A stretch of 64,000 bases of DNA from Parabacteroides sp. PM6-13 (GTDB lineage: Bacteria > Bacteroidota > Bacteroidia > Bacteroidales > Tannerellaceae): NCBI RefSeq assembly GCF_029892605.1, contig NZ_JARXWF010000004.1, positions 124,001 through 188,000 on the forward strand, read 5' to 3'. A program made the position numbers and the translations under genes. This document shows, in pieces, positions 15,071 to 24,426 of the stretch (position 1 is the first letter of the stretch; the number at the start of each line of letters is the position of its first letter). The notes under the pieces were generated by a model. The model had not been told where the DNA came from and searched no databases. It saw only the letters and a program-made list of their open reading frames with translations.

Positions 15071-16150
15071 TTGAGGCGTATTGCAGTAAAAATAGGTAGC
15101 AACGTATTAACCCGGGCGGATGGGACGTTGGATATTACCCGTATGTCGGCTTTGGTCGATCAGGTGGCGGAGTTGCATCATAAAGGGATCGAAGTGGTGT
15201 TGATCTCTTCCGGTGCGGTGGCTTCGGGACGCTCGGAGATAAAGGCGGGGAAAAAGCTGGATCCGGTATCGGCACGGCAACTCTATTCGGCGGTAGGACA
15301 GGCGAAACTGATCAACCGCTATTATGAGCTTTTCCGGGAGCATGGGATGTGTTGCGGGCAGGTGTTGACTACGAAAGAGAATTTCAGCAGCCGTACGCAC
15401 TACCTCAACCAGAAGCATTGCATGGAGGTGATGTTGGCAAACAAGGTGATCCCGATTGTCAACGAGAACGATACGATATCGGTAACGGAATTGATGTTTA
15501 CCGACAACGACGAACTCTCCGGCCTGGTGGCTACCATGCTGGGAGCTGATGGATTGATTATCCTGAGCAATATCGACGGTATATACAATGGAAACCCCAA
15601 CGATCCGGCCTGTACGGTGATCCGTGAGATCGGCTCCGGTGGCGAAGACCTGTCGGAGTATGTGCAGACAAGCCGCTCCTCTTTCGGACGTGGCGGTATG
15701 TTGACCAAATGCCGCATAGCCCGCAAGGTGGCCGACGAGGGCATCACGGTGATCATTGCCAATGGCAAGCGTGATCAGATTCTTCCGAAACTCCTGTCAA
15801 AGAAAAGCGAGGAGGTATGTACCCGCTTTATTCCTTCGCCCAAACCGGTCAGCAGTGTGAAGAAATGGATTGCCCATTCGGAGGGATTTGCCAAAGGGGA
15901 GATCCATATAAACGAAGGCGCCTCTACGGCTTTGCTCTGTCCGAAGGCAATCAGCGTGTTGCTGGTGGGCGTTACGCGGATTGTTGGTGACTTTGAAAAA
16001 GGGGATATTGTGCGTATATTTGATGATAAAGGGCAACAGATCGGTGTCGGTTGTGCCGACTACAACAGTAAAGAGGCCGTTCCTTTGATCGGACAACGCG
16101 ATCTGAAGCCGTTGGTGCATTACGATTATTTATGTTTAACTGCTGAATAA
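15071..16150 (+). CDS. proB: Glutamate 5-kinase
   Basis: First step of proline synthesis: ATP phosphorylates L-glutamate to gamma-glutamyl phosphate. 359 residues: an amino-acid-kinase domain (AVKIGSNVLT, LISSGAVASGRSEI, NENDTIS, FTDNDELSGLVATMLGAD, GRGGMLTKCRIARKVADEG) followed by a C-terminal PUA domain (about 275-359, GASTALLCPKAISVLLVGVTRI). The only start that fits the family N terminus is TTG at 15071, as there is no in-frame ATG nearby. proA follows after 6 bp, forming the usual proBA operon. Confidence 0.94.
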   Translation: MRRIAVKIGSNVLTRADGTLDITRMSALVDQVAELHHKGIEVVLISSGAVASGRSEIKAGKKLDPVSARQLYSAVGQAKLINRYYELFREHGMCCGQVLTTKENFSSRTHYLNQKHCMEVMLANKVIPIVNENDTISVTELMFTDNDELSGLVATMLGADGLIILSNIDGIYNGNPNDPACTVIREIGSGGEDLSEYVQTSRSSFGRGGMLTKCRIARKVADEGITVIIANGKRDQILPKLLSKKSEEVCTRFIPSPKPVSSVKKWIAHSEGFAKGEIHINEGASTALLCPKAISVLLVGVTRIVGDFEKGDIVRIFDDKGQQIGVGCADYNSKEAVPLIGQRDLKPLVHYDYLCLTAE

Positions 16151-16156
16151 GAGAGT

Positions 16157-17401
16157 ATGGTACGCGAAATAATACAACAGACAGCCGCCGCATCCCGGTC
16201 GCTGATTGCCTTAAGTGATGAAACGATCGGGGCTATTCTGCGGGATACGGCGAAGGCCTTGATGGAGGCGCAGGCATCGGTCTTGGAGGCCAACGCAAAA
16301 GACCTGGCGCGGATGGAACCGGAGAATCCGAAATATGACAGGCTGAAGCTGACTCCCGAACGGTTGCAAGGGATTGCAGATGATATGATAAGCGTGGCTT
16401 CCCTCCCCTCTCCTCTCGGAAAAGAGTTGGATGCCTGGGAGCGTCCGAACGGAATGATGATCCGGAAAGTGACGGTTCCTTTCGGTGTGATCGGCATTAT
16501 CTATGAAGCGCGGCCGAATGTCACCTTCGATGTGTTCTCGCTCTGCCTGAAAAGCGGCAATGCCTGTGTCTTGAAAGGCGGATCCGATGCGGACAACTCC
16601 AATAAAGCATTGATCAGCATTATCCATCAGGTGTTGGAGGGCCGGGGTGTCAATCCGGCCGTCTGCACCCTATTGCCGCCCGACAGGGAGGCTACGACCG
16701 AGCTGTTATATGCCGTAGGACTGGTCGATCTGATCATTCCACGGGGAAGCAGTTCATTGATTAACTATGTGCGCGAGCATTCGCGTGTGCCGGTGATCGA
16801 AACAGGCGCCGGTGTTTGCCATACCTATTTTGACCAGGCGGGTGATCTGGCCAAAGGACAAGCGATTATTACCAATGCGAAAACCCGGCGGGTAAGCGTT
16901 TGTAATGCGCTTGATTGCCTGTTGATCCATCCCGATCGTTTGAAAGACCTGCCCGGATTATGTGAAAAATTGGCTGATAAGCAGGTTACGATCTATGCCG
17001 ATCCGCAGGGCTACGAATCGCTGTCGGGACATTATCCGGAAGATATGCTTCAGAAGGCCACCGAAGAAAGCTTCGGAACAGAATTCTTAGACTATAAAAT
17101 GAGCATCCGGACAGTGGCTTCTCTCGACGAAGCCTTGGATCATATCGCCCGATACGGCTCCAAACATAGCGAATGTATCGTGAGCGAATCGGCGGATGCT
17201 GTCCGTTTTTTCCAGCAAAGAGTAGATGCTGCCTGTGTTTATGCCAATGTGTCCACCGCCTTTACCGACGGCGCACAATTTGGCTTTGGTGCTGAAATAG
17301 GCATCAGCACGCAGAAACTCCACGCTCGCGGTCCGATGGCGCTGCCGGAGCTTACCACCTATAAATATATGATTAGTGGCGATGGGCAGGTGAGGGAATG
17401 A
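16157..17401 (+). CDS. proA: Glutamate-5-semialdehyde dehydrogenase (gamma-glutamyl phosphate reductase)
   Basis: Second step of proline synthesis, NADPH reduction of gamma-glutamyl phosphate. 414 residues, normal length. The aldehyde-dehydrogenase-like fold shows [46 protein letters not shown] and the catalytic Cys region [19 protein letters not shown]. It ends with [20 protein letters not shown], typical of ProA. Six-base gap to proB. The third enzyme, proC, is about 28 kb away at 45.9 kb. Confidence 0.95.
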   Translation: MVREIIQQTAAASRSLIALSDETIGAILRDTAKALMEAQASVLEANAKDLARMEPENPKYDRLKLTPERLQGIADDMISVASLPSPLGKELDAWERPNGMMIRKVTVPFGVIGIIYEARPNVTFDVFSLCLKSGNACVLKGGSDADNSNKALISIIHQVLEGRGVNPAVCTLLPPDREATTELLYAVGLVDLIIPRGSSSLINYVREHSRVPVIETGAGVCHTYFDQAGDLAKGQAIITNAKTRRVSVCNALDCLLIHPDRLKDLPGLCEKLADKQVTIYADPQGYESLSGHYPEDMLQKATEESFGTEFLDYKMSIRTVASLDEALDHIARYGSKHSECIVSESADAVRFFQQRVDAACVYANVSTAFTDGAQFGFGAEIGISTQKLHARGPMALPELTTYKYMISGDGQVRE

Positions 17402-17554
17402 AGAATTAATTGTTAATGATTAATGATTCATTAAGAGCTGAGAGACAGCGCCTTTCCCTACTGTGGCTCCGGGCCTAACTTTTGGGTCAACCCCAGCCAA
17501 GGGTGCGGGTATCGCTATTTTATGTACCTTCGGTTTCGAATAAGAGCAATTGAT
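17402..17554. other. Intergenic stretch with an unexplained GC-rich segment
   Basis: After a short TTAATGATTAATG run, bases 17436-17515 are markedly GC-rich (CTGTGGCTCCGGGCC, CAACCCCAGCCAAGGGTGCG) and unlike both neighbouring intergenic DNA and coding sequence. They hold several short complementary blocks (GGCTCC, GGGCC, GGGGTTG on the other strand). I recognise neither a known riboswitch nor one of the other repeats; it could be the leader of the kinase gene or a relic. Confidence 0.3.
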
Positions 17555-18394
17555 ATGATACTGATAGCAGATAGTGGTTCGACGAAGATCGAATGGTGTG
17601 TGGTGGAGGGCAGCCGGATCGAGAAGCAGTTTGAGACGGCGGGTGCCAATCCGTATATGCAGACGGCGGATGAGTTGTCTGCCGAATGGGAGGTCTCTCT
17701 GTTTCCGCTGATCGAGCGCTACCGCATACGGGCGGTCTATTATTACGGGGCGGGATGTGCCTTCCCGGAGAAACGACAACTGATTGCCAGCATCTTAGGG
17801 CCTCGATTACAAGCGGAGATCGAGGTATTCAGTGACCTGATGGGGGCGGCTCGCGCCCTCTGCGGACGGTTGCCGGGCATTGCCTGCATACTGGGCACGG
17901 GGGCTAACTCATGCCGCTATGACGGGGTGGAGATCATTGAGCGTACGCCGACACTGGGCTTTATCCTCGGCGACGAGGGGAGTGGCGCCTACCTGGGGAA
18001 ACGCCTGGTGAGCGACTGCCTGAAAAAGCAGCTCCCCCACACGATCACGGAGAAGTTCCTACACACCTACCAGCTCACGGAGGAGACGGTCCTGGAACGT
18101 GTCTACCGACAGCCGTTTCCCAATCGCTACCTGGCCTCACTCTCGCGTTTCCTACTCGATCATATCGAAGAAGAGGCGATCCACGCCTTGGTTCTGGACA
18201 GCTTTACCCTGTTTCTGGAACGTAATGTACGCGCCTATGCCGGGGCCACTGACTATCCGATCCATTTCCTGGGATCGATCGCCTACTATTATCAATCGGT
18301 CTTGCGGGAGGCCACACATGCCGCCGGGCTCCATCCCGGGATCATTACGCTCTCGCCTTTAGCGGGGTTGGTGGGGTATCATGGTAATGGGTAA
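17555..18394 (+). CDS. N-acetylglucosamine-kinase-like ATPase (BadF/BadG family)
   Basis: 279-residue protein of the ASKHA fold. It begins with the phosphate-1 motif ILIADSGSTKIEWCVVEG. CILGTGANSCRYDG is the phosphate-2/sugar region, and GDEGSGAYLGKRLVSDCLKK is the family hallmark. Members phosphorylate N-acetylglucosamine or related amino sugars, often from cell-wall recycling; the exact sugar cannot be told. ATG 17555 is chosen since an earlier in-frame start adds 11 residues that do not fit the family. Monocistronic as far as seen. Confidence 0.88.
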   Translation: MILIADSGSTKIEWCVVEGSRIEKQFETAGANPYMQTADELSAEWEVSLFPLIERYRIRAVYYYGAGCAFPEKRQLIASILGPRLQAEIEVFSDLMGAARALCGRLPGIACILGTGANSCRYDGVEIIERTPTLGFILGDEGSGAYLGKRLVSDCLKKQLPHTITEKFLHTYQLTEETVLERVYRQPFPNRYLASLSRFLLDHIEEEAIHALVLDSFTLFLERNVRAYAGATDYPIHFLGSIAYYYQSVLREATHAAGLHPGIITLSPLAGLVGYHGNG

Positions 18395-18416
18395 TGGGTA
18401 ATTGTTAATAAAGCAA

Positions 18417-18468
18417 ATAGCAATCGTAGATTGCCCCGCTCTGTAGCCAGTTGCCTCAGGCTGCTGGT
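18417..18468 (-). repeat. 52-bp repeat D, copy 3 (inverted)
   Basis: Reverse complement of D1 with one or two changes (CAATCGTAGATTG in place of CAATCATAGATTG). A purine tract (18479-18530) separates it from repeat A3. Confidence 0.85.
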
Positions 18469-18530
18469 CTTCAAATGGGAGGGAAATTGAAGGGAGAAGG
18501 GAGAAAGGAAAAAGGAGAAGGGAGAAGATG

Positions 18531-18798
18531 GGAAGATTTTTATATAAATCCCGCAGGGATTTCCTATTCGTAACCGCGGGTGTAGCGAAGCAAACCCGTG
18601 GTAGGGAGGCAGGTAGGTAGGGAGGCAGATAGACAAGGCCTACTCTACAAGCAACCCCGAAGAGGGTTGAACCCATTCCGGGTTCGTTAGTTATTATTAG
18701 CGGAATACCCCCGGTCGTTCGCTTCGCTCTCTTACCGAGGGTTACGAATAGGAAATCCCTGCGGGATTTAACTCATTTCAGTGCACCTTGCCCACCTT
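18531..18798 (+). repeat. Palindromic repeat A, copy 3 (A3)
   Basis: Same orientation as A1, with perfect 30-bp inverted ends at 18546-18575 and 18740-18769. It is longer than A1 because the GGTAGGTAGGCAG segment is expanded (GGTAGGGAGGCAGGTAGGTAGGGAGGC, about 18600-18627), a small tandem duplication. The other bases are almost identical, so the copies are recent or kept alike. The right side runs into CCTTCCCATCTT, CT-rich sequence and CACATATTCCC up to about 18870. Confidence 0.88.
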
Positions 18799-18908
18799 CC
18801 CATCTTACTTAATCTGAAAACGCCCCTTTCTCCTTTCTCCTTCACATATTCCCAAATTTGAATACCCCTCCTATCTCCTACCCTCTCCAAACAGATAATC
18901 GTTGAAGA

Positions 18909-20342
18909 CTACAAAATCCCTAATAGGAGATTTTGCAGGATATAGACAGCGGCGCCGGCGAGGTAGCCCAGGGCGGCCATCCAGGAGATGCGTTTGAGAT
19001 ACCAGCCGAAGGGGATTCCTTCCAGCCCCATCACGACAACACCGGCTGCGGAACCAATAATCAGCATACTACCCCCCACGCCCGCACAATAGGCGAGGAA
19101 CTGCCAGAACACACCGTCCTGCATGAAATAGGCCATATAAGTGGGATCGACAGCTGCTGCTACCATCGCCTCATTGGCCACCGGATACATACCAATCGCT
19201 CCGGCCACCAGCGGCACGTTATCGACAATCGAGGAGAGGGCACCGATGATCAGGTTCACAGCATAGACATTGCCGATATGCACATCGAGCCAGGTAGAGA
19301 AATTATCTAATATACCAACGCCACGCAAGGCATCGACCGCCAAGAGAATACCCATAAAAAACAGGAGCGTAGCGCCATCGACGCGGTGTACCACCTTGGA
19401 GAGGCGCAGTTTCAGGTCCTCCTCGATCGGATGGCGACGATACATCAGCTCAGTGAAGATCCACAAGATAGAGACCCCTAAGAGAATACCCATAAAGGGC
19501 GGCAGGTGGGTGATGGTCTTGAAGATCGGCACAGAAACCAAGCAAAGCACGCCAATCACCAGGATAGAGAGTTTCTCTTTGGTACGCAATTCCTTGAGCA
19601 GGGCTTTGTTCTCTTCGTCGGAGATAGCCAGGGGCGGCGTCACCTGTCCATGCAGGAGGGGAAGCGCCAATAAGACAGGCACCATGGCCGAGATAAGGCT
19701 GGGCAGGAAAAGATGCGGAATGGTTGCCGCGGTCGAGATATTGCCCCGCACCCAAAGCATAATGGTCGTGACGTCACCGATGGGCGACCAGGCACCCCCA
19801 CTATTGGCGGCGATAATCACGATACTGGCATAGACCCAGCGCTCTTTGTAATTGCCCACGATTTTGCGAATCAACATAATCATCACAATCGCGGTGGTCA
19901 GGTTGTCGAGTACAGCCGACATAAAAAAGGTCATGATGGCAAGCATAATAAGCAGTTTACGCTTATCGCGGGTGGTCACCCGGTTGGTGATAAACATAAA
20001 CCCGCCGTGGGTATCGATCAGTTCCACCGTAATCATTGCTCCAATCAGAAAGATCAGAGTCTCAGCAATCTCACCAATGGAATGAAGCACCTGATGTTCT
20101 ACCACAAAGCGAACACACTGTTCGGCGAAGGGCAATTCCAACAGATAAGGATTGGCCTGCAGGAATCGTTCCAAGTCCTCAGCTGAGACAAGCGGAACGA
20201 ACTGCTCCGCGTGCATAGCGTAAATCACCCATAATAAGGCTCCGGTCAATAAGGCAATACCGGCTTTGTTAATCTTTGTTGTATGTTCCAGGGCAATAAA
20301 CAGGTAGCCAACCAGGAACAACACAATCATCATAGTCCACAT
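18909..20342 (-). CDS. nhaD: NhaD-type Na+/H+ antiporter
   Basis: Inner-membrane secondary antiporter of 477 residues that expels Na+ (or Li+) in exchange for protons. About 12 hydrophobic helices. Conserved segments are ETLIFLIGAMITVELIDTHGGF, MSAVLDNLTTAIVMIMLI, ANSGGAWSPIGDVTTIMLWVRG, LIIGALSSIVDNVPLVAGAIGMY and GGSMLIIGSAAGVVVMG. These are the ion-transporter-superfamily motifs seen in NhaD, with paired DN...T and VDNVP loops. ATG at 20342 is preferred; a GTG six bases upstream is in frame. It transcribes toward repeat A3, and no clear terminator is seen. Confidence 0.92.
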   Translation of the reverse strand: MWTMMIVLFLVGYLFIALEHTTKINKAGIALLTGALLWVIYAMHAEQFVPLVSAEDLERFLQANPYLLELPFAEQCVRFVVEHQVLHSIGEIAETLIFLIGAMITVELIDTHGGFMFITNRVTTRDKRKLLIMLAIMTFFMSAVLDNLTTAIVMIMLIRKIVGNYKERWVYASIVIIAANSGGAWSPIGDVTTIMLWVRGNISTAATIPHLFLPSLISAMVPVLLALPLLHGQVTPPLAISDEENKALLKELRTKEKLSILVIGVLCLVSVPIFKTITHLPPFMGILLGVSILWIFTELMYRRHPIEEDLKLRLSKVVHRVDGATLLFFMGILLAVDALRGVGILDNFSTWLDVHIGNVYAVNLIIGALSSIVDNVPLVAGAIGMYPVANEAMVAAAVDPTYMAYFMQDGVFWQFLAYCAGVGGSMLIIGSAAGVVVMGLEGIPFGWYLKRISWMAALGYLAGAAVYILQNLLLGIL

Positions 20343-20445
20343 AGTCACATGTTTTTAATTAATATATATTCTATAACGCAAATTTCCAAAACGATAAACG
20401 GGGGCAAAAGTACGACTAATATCTCAACTTTGTTGGTTTATTTCC

Positions 20446-20453
20446 TACCTTTG
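20446..20453 (+). promoter_or_regulatory. -7 box for the ABC-F gene
   Basis: TACCTTTG, 30 bp before the ATG at 20483. A TTTG at 20429 is too close (13 bp) to be a normal -33 box. Confidence 0.4.
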
Positions 20454-20482
20454 CAGGTCTAAACAAGGGATAATCCAAAAAT

Positions 20483-22366
20483 ATGGCCAGCTACCTGCAA
20501 ATAGACAAACTTACCAAATCATTCGGTGACCACCTTTTATTCAGTGATATTACTTTCGGCATTGCCCAGGGGCAGAAGATCGGGTTGATTGCGCCCAACG
20601 GATTCGGGAAGACCACCCTGATGAATATCATTGCCGGAAAAGAGGGATACGACAGTGGATCGGTGGTGTTTCGCAACGACCTGCGGGTGGGCTACCTGGA
20701 GCAGTTGCCGGTCTATCCGGCGGGACTGACGGTGTTACAGGCCTGTTTCTACTCGTCGAATGCCACGGTACGCCTGATTGCCGAATACGAAGAGGCGGTG
20801 GCCAAGAACGATACGACACGACTGGAGGACATCCTGCTCCGCATGGACAATGAGAAGGCGTGGGACTACGAACAGAAGGCAAAGCAGATATTGAGCCAGC
20901 TGAAGATATACGATTTCGACCAGAAGGTGGAGACCTTGTCGGGTGGACAGATCAAACGAATCGCCCTGGCGAATGTATTGATCGACGAGCCGGAATTGCT
21001 CCTGTTGGACGAGCCGACCAACCACCTCGACCTGGAGATGACCGAATGGCTGGAAGATTACCTCAGTCGCTCGCGCATCAGCCTGTTGATGGTCACCCAC
21101 GACCGCTATTTCCTCGACCGGGTATGTAATGAGATTATGGAGATCGATCGCCAGCAGGTATATCAATACAAAGGCAACTACAGCTATTACCTGGAGAAGC
21201 GGGAGGAGCGTGTGGAGGCGATCCATGCCGATATCGAACGCGCCAATAATCTGTTGCGCACCGAGCTGGACTGGATGCGTCGTCAGCCACAAGCACGTGC
21301 CACCAAAGCGAAATACCGGATCGATGCCTTTTACGAACTGGAGAAACGTGCCAAGCAACAACGGGAGAACCGACAGGTGAACCTCGATGTGAAAGCCGCC
21401 TATATCGGATCGAAGATCTTTGAGGCCATCCATGTCTCCAAGCGTTTTGGCGAGGTGCGTATTGTGGAGGATTTCAATTATACCTTTGCCCGCTACGAAA
21501 AGATGGGCATTGTCGGCAATAACGGTACCGGCAAATCCACCTTTATCAAGATGCTGATTGGGGAGATGGCGCCCGACAGCGGCCATTTCGATATCGGAGA
21601 GACGGTGCGTTTCGGTTATTACAGCCAGGAGGGCTTGCAGTTCGACGAAACGATGAAAGTGATCGATGTGGTGCAGGAGATTGCCGAATATGTCGATCTG
21701 GGCAACGGGCAGAAACTGACGGTCTCGCAGTTCCTGAATTACTTTCTCTTTACACCCGATCGTCAGCACAGCTATGTACACAAACTAAGTGGTGGTGAGA
21801 AGCGCCGGTTGTATCTCTGTACGGTATTGATGCGCAATCCGAACTTTCTGGTGCTCGACGAGCCCACCAACGACCTGGATATCATCACCCTGAATGTACT
21901 GGAAGAATACCTGCGCCACTTCAAAGGGTGTGTGATTGTGGTATCCCACGACCGTTATTTTATGGATAAGGTGGTCGATCATCTGTTGGTGTTCCGGGGC
22001 CAGGCCGATATCAAAGATTTCCCGGGCAGCTACTCACAATACCGCGATTGGAAAGAGGAACAGGATCGGTTGGAGCGCGAAGCCGAAGCCGCCCGTCAGA
22101 CGCAAACTAAACCCATACAAGAGAAAAACAATCGCCCGGAGAAAGAGGCGAAAAAGAAACTCACCTACAAAGAGCAAAAAGAGTTTGAAGCCCTGGAAGC
22201 CGAGATCCCTGCCCTGGAAGCGGAGAAAGAGGCGTTGGAAACAGCCATGAGCAGCGGTACATTATCGAACGAAGCGCTTATGGAGAAGTCGGCACGCATC
22301 GCGGAGGTGATCGAAGCGATCGACGAAAAGACCATGCGATGGCTCGAGTTGAGTGAGTTTGTTTAA
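20483..22366 (+). CDS. ABC-F family ATPase, Uup-like
   Basis: Soluble tandem-ABC protein (627 residues), without membrane domains, that acts on the ribosome or nucleic acids. First cassette: Walker A APNGFGKTT (about 37-45), signature LSGGQIKRIALA, Walker B LLLLDEPTNHLDLEM. Linker (about 240-310) rich in Arg/Lys/Glu. Second cassette: GNNGTGKST, LSGGEKRRLYLC, FLVLDEPTNDLD. The highly charged C-terminal coiled coil (about 530-627, EKEAKKKLTYKEQKEFEALEAE) is typical of Uup, which binds branched DNA and ribosomes. The first P-loop has Phe where Ala, Ser or Thr is usual. Probably co-oriented with, but separate from, the CPBP gene. Confidence 0.92.
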   Translation: MASYLQIDKLTKSFGDHLLFSDITFGIAQGQKIGLIAPNGFGKTTLMNIIAGKEGYDSGSVVFRNDLRVGYLEQLPVYPAGLTVLQACFYSSNATVRLIAEYEEAVAKNDTTRLEDILLRMDNEKAWDYEQKAKQILSQLKIYDFDQKVETLSGGQIKRIALANVLIDEPELLLLDEPTNHLDLEMTEWLEDYLSRSRISLLMVTHDRYFLDRVCNEIMEIDRQQVYQYKGNYSYYLEKREERVEAIHADIERANNLLRTELDWMRRQPQARATKAKYRIDAFYELEKRAKQQRENRQVNLDVKAAYIGSKIFEAIHVSKRFGEVRIVEDFNYTFARYEKMGIVGNNGTGKSTFIKMLIGEMAPDSGHFDIGETVRFGYYSQEGLQFDETMKVIDVVQEIAEYVDLGNGQKLTVSQFLNYFLFTPDRQHSYVHKLSGGEKRRLYLCTVLMRNPNFLVLDEPTNDLDIITLNVLEEYLRHFKGCVIVVSHDRYFMDKVVDHLLVFRGQADIKDFPGSYSQYRDWKEEQDRLEREAEAARQTQTKPIQEKNNRPEKEAKKKLTYKEQKEFEALEAEIPALEAEKEALETAMSSGTLSNEALMEKSARIAEVIEAIDEKTMRWLELSEFV

Positions 22367-22373
22367 AATACCC

Positions 22374-22381
22374 TATCTTTG
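22374..22381 (+). promoter_or_regulatory. -7 box for the CPBP gene
   Basis: TATCTTTG just after the ABC-F stop and 31 bp before the ATG at 22413. No good -33 box at standard spacing. Confidence 0.4.
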
Positions 22382-22412
22382 AGGCATTAGGAATGAAATA
22401 TCCATTATATCT

Positions 22413-23360
22413 ATGCCGGTAAAAATGCTTAAACAGGATCCGCAGGGACAGGCGCATCCGTTTACACAATTGCTTGTTTTTCTGTTTATCACAGTCGTTT
22501 GTGCTTTTGTCTTTTCCCTATTGGGGGCTATCCCGCTCTATATCATAGGGGGATGGGATGCCGATATGACGGAATCGCCGGATATACTTCGTTGGGCACA
22601 ACTCATCTCTTCCATCGGGCTCTTTCTGGTACCGGCCCTTTTTTATGCCTGGCTGACAGGCGATGATATCCGGGATTTTCTTTCCATCCGGGAACGACCG
22701 AAGATACCGTTCCTCTTTTGGGCATTGATCGGCCTGTTCCTATTGGCTCCGTCTATCGCTCTGGCGGAGTATCTCAACCGGCAGATGACGTTTCCTGAGA
22801 TACTGGCACCGGTAGAAACATGGATGCGCGCGCAGGAAGACAAGGCGGAGCAGATGACATTGTTATTATTAGAGCAGAAAGGAGTGGTTACGCTTTTGTT
22901 TAATCTGTTGGTCATCGCAGTGGGCGCCGGCATAACAGAAGAATTTTATTTCCGGGGTGCTCTTCAACGGATCATTGCACGATGGAGCGGGAATCCGCAC
23001 GTGGTGATCTGGGTCACCGCCATTATCTTCAGCGCGTTCCATCTACAATTCTACGGTTTTCTCCCGCGTATGTTATTGGGTGCCTATTTCGGTTATCTAC
23101 TGCTCTGGACGGGAAGCCTCTGGGTGCCTGTCTTCGCCCATTTTGCCAATAATGCCATCTCGGTGATCGGCATGTCGAACCAATCGATTAGCGAAAATCC
23201 CTATTTCACCTCCGAACTGCCCACCACCGCTCTCTATTTCTATATCCCAATGGCGCTACTCGGCCTCTTCTTTTTGTGGAGAACACGAAAAAAGATGCAA
23301 AACAACCATTTCCGAGAGGGTTCCGACACGGTAGGGAGGCCCGGCGATGCCGATGCCTGA
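22413..23360 (+). CDS. CPBP-family intramembrane metalloprotease
   Basis: 315 residues with about eight membrane helices. The abi (Rce1-like) signature is complete: EEFYFRGALQR (EExxxR; about 175-185), IIFSAFHLQFYGF (FxxxH) and HFANNAISV. Members act as CAAX-like proteases, bacteriocin-immunity proteins or membrane regulators; the substrate here is unknown. The C-terminal 35 codons overlap the convergent phosphoesterase gene by 105 bp. These residues (RTRKKMQNNHFREGSDTVGR...) look unlike the rest of the family, so the stop may have been lost and regained within the neighbour. Confidence 0.88.
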   Translation: MPVKMLKQDPQGQAHPFTQLLVFLFITVVCAFVFSLLGAIPLYIIGGWDADMTESPDILRWAQLISSIGLFLVPALFYAWLTGDDIRDFLSIRERPKIPFLFWALIGLFLLAPSIALAEYLNRQMTFPEILAPVETWMRAQEDKAEQMTLLLLEQKGVVTLLFNLLVIAVGAGITEEFYFRGALQRIIARWSGNPHVVIWVTAIIFSAFHLQFYGFLPRMLLGAYFGYLLLWTGSLWVPVFAHFANNAISVIGMSNQSISENPYFTSELPTTALYFYIPMALLGLFFLWRTRKKMQNNHFREGSDTVGRPGDADA

Positions 23361-24404
23361 GGAGACATAAAACTGGGTGTTGCCTTTGCGGCTATAGCCG
23401 TATGGGTTTTCATAGACAACGTTCATCAGTAAAGGATAGGGCCAGATCTGTCCGTAATGGGTATGTCCATATAGGCCGAGGTCTACGCCATTCATCGCCG
23501 ATTCGGCTAACGACCAGGGTTGGTGGTCTAACAGGATGATTGGCTTCGTGTGATCGAGCTCTTTGGTAAGCGCCCGGAGTGGCTTTCGTTCTTTGTTGAT
23601 ATAATCGTCGCGTCCGATCAGGTAGAAAGCCGAATCGGGCATCACGACCGAATCGACCAAGAGGGTGGCGCCTGTCTTTTGCAGCCAACGGGTTTTGGCA
23701 TGACGGTTGGCACGGTATTCATGGTTACCATAGACCACATAGGTGCCTAATGGCGCCTGCAATTGTTGCAGATCCTCTTCGATACGCACCTTTTCGGCAA
23801 AGCGCGACTCATAATCCATGATATCGCCCACCAAGACCACCATATCGGGCTGTTGCTGATTGCTCATAGCGACAAAACGCTGCACCTGCTTTTTGCCGAT
23901 CACCTCGCCAATATGCAGGTCGCTCATCATCACGATGGTCAGGCTGTCGCGCCCGGCGATCGGCTTGTCGAGATGGATGTTGACATGTGTGACCGTAGGA
24001 TACATCACCCGATGGTAGGCATGGATCATTAAGAGGGTGACACCTACGGTAATACAAACAAAACAGATTGTTTTGATGCGCCTCCACTGTTTCGCTACCC
24101 AGGCGGGATACCAGGGCCACAGCCGGTGGGTAAACCGGATAAGTTCCAGGAGAAGAATCGCCATGGTGATATAGACCGATGCGATATACCAGGTACTACA
24201 TATCAGCATAATGGTGATAAACACCCGGTCGGGCAAGAGGGAATGGAAGAAAAAGCCGGTGAAAAACACCAATAACTCCAACAGAAAAAAGAGCGTATAC
24301 GGAATTCGCCAGCTCTTTTTGGGTGGAATAGCCTGATACCCCCTCCAACAGATGAAGGGGGTAAGTATCAGTTGTGCAATGATTGACTGCAGAAATACTT
24401 TCAC
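23256..24404 (-). CDS. Membrane-anchored metallophosphoesterase (YkuE/calcineurin type)
   Basis: 382 residues: four N-terminal hydrophobic helices (about 1-125), then a calcineurin-like phosphoesterase domain. Motifs in order: MSDLHIGEVIGKKQ, VVLVGDIMDYES, VYGNHEYR, PIILLDHQPW, LGLYGHTHYGQIWP, which supply a di-metal site. Homologues hydrolyse lipid-linked or phosphodiester substrates in the membrane (YkuE, LpxH relatives), but the substrate is not known. It is the last gene of an operon behind two exported nitroreductases (22-bp gap). It overlaps the CPBP gene tail to tail. Confidence 0.9.
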   Translation of the reverse strand: MKVFLQSIIAQLILTPFICWRGYQAIPPKKSWRIPYTLFFLLELLVFFTGFFFHSLLPDRVFITIMLICSTWYIASVYITMAILLLELIRFTHRLWPWYPAWVAKQWRRIKTICFVCITVGVTLLMIHAYHRVMYPTVTHVNIHLDKPIAGRDSLTIVMMSDLHIGEVIGKKQVQRFVAMSNQQQPDMVVLVGDIMDYESRFAEKVRIEEDLQQLQAPLGTYVVYGNHEYRANRHAKTRWLQKTGATLLVDSVVMPDSAFYLIGRDDYINKERKPLRALTKELDHTKPIILLDHQPWSLAESAMNGVDLGLYGHTHYGQIWPYPLLMNVVYENPYGYSRKGNTQFYVSSGIGIAGPPYRVGTLSEMVVLHLFSCSPQKEEAE

Positions 24405-24426
24405 GGGTTCTGGTTTTGTCAGGGGG

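Noticed and set aside
17436-17515. TPP riboswitch (short GCTGAGA-like string)
   Set aside because: The order and the partner box (ACCTGATC type) are missing, and the neighbouring genes are not thiamine genes.
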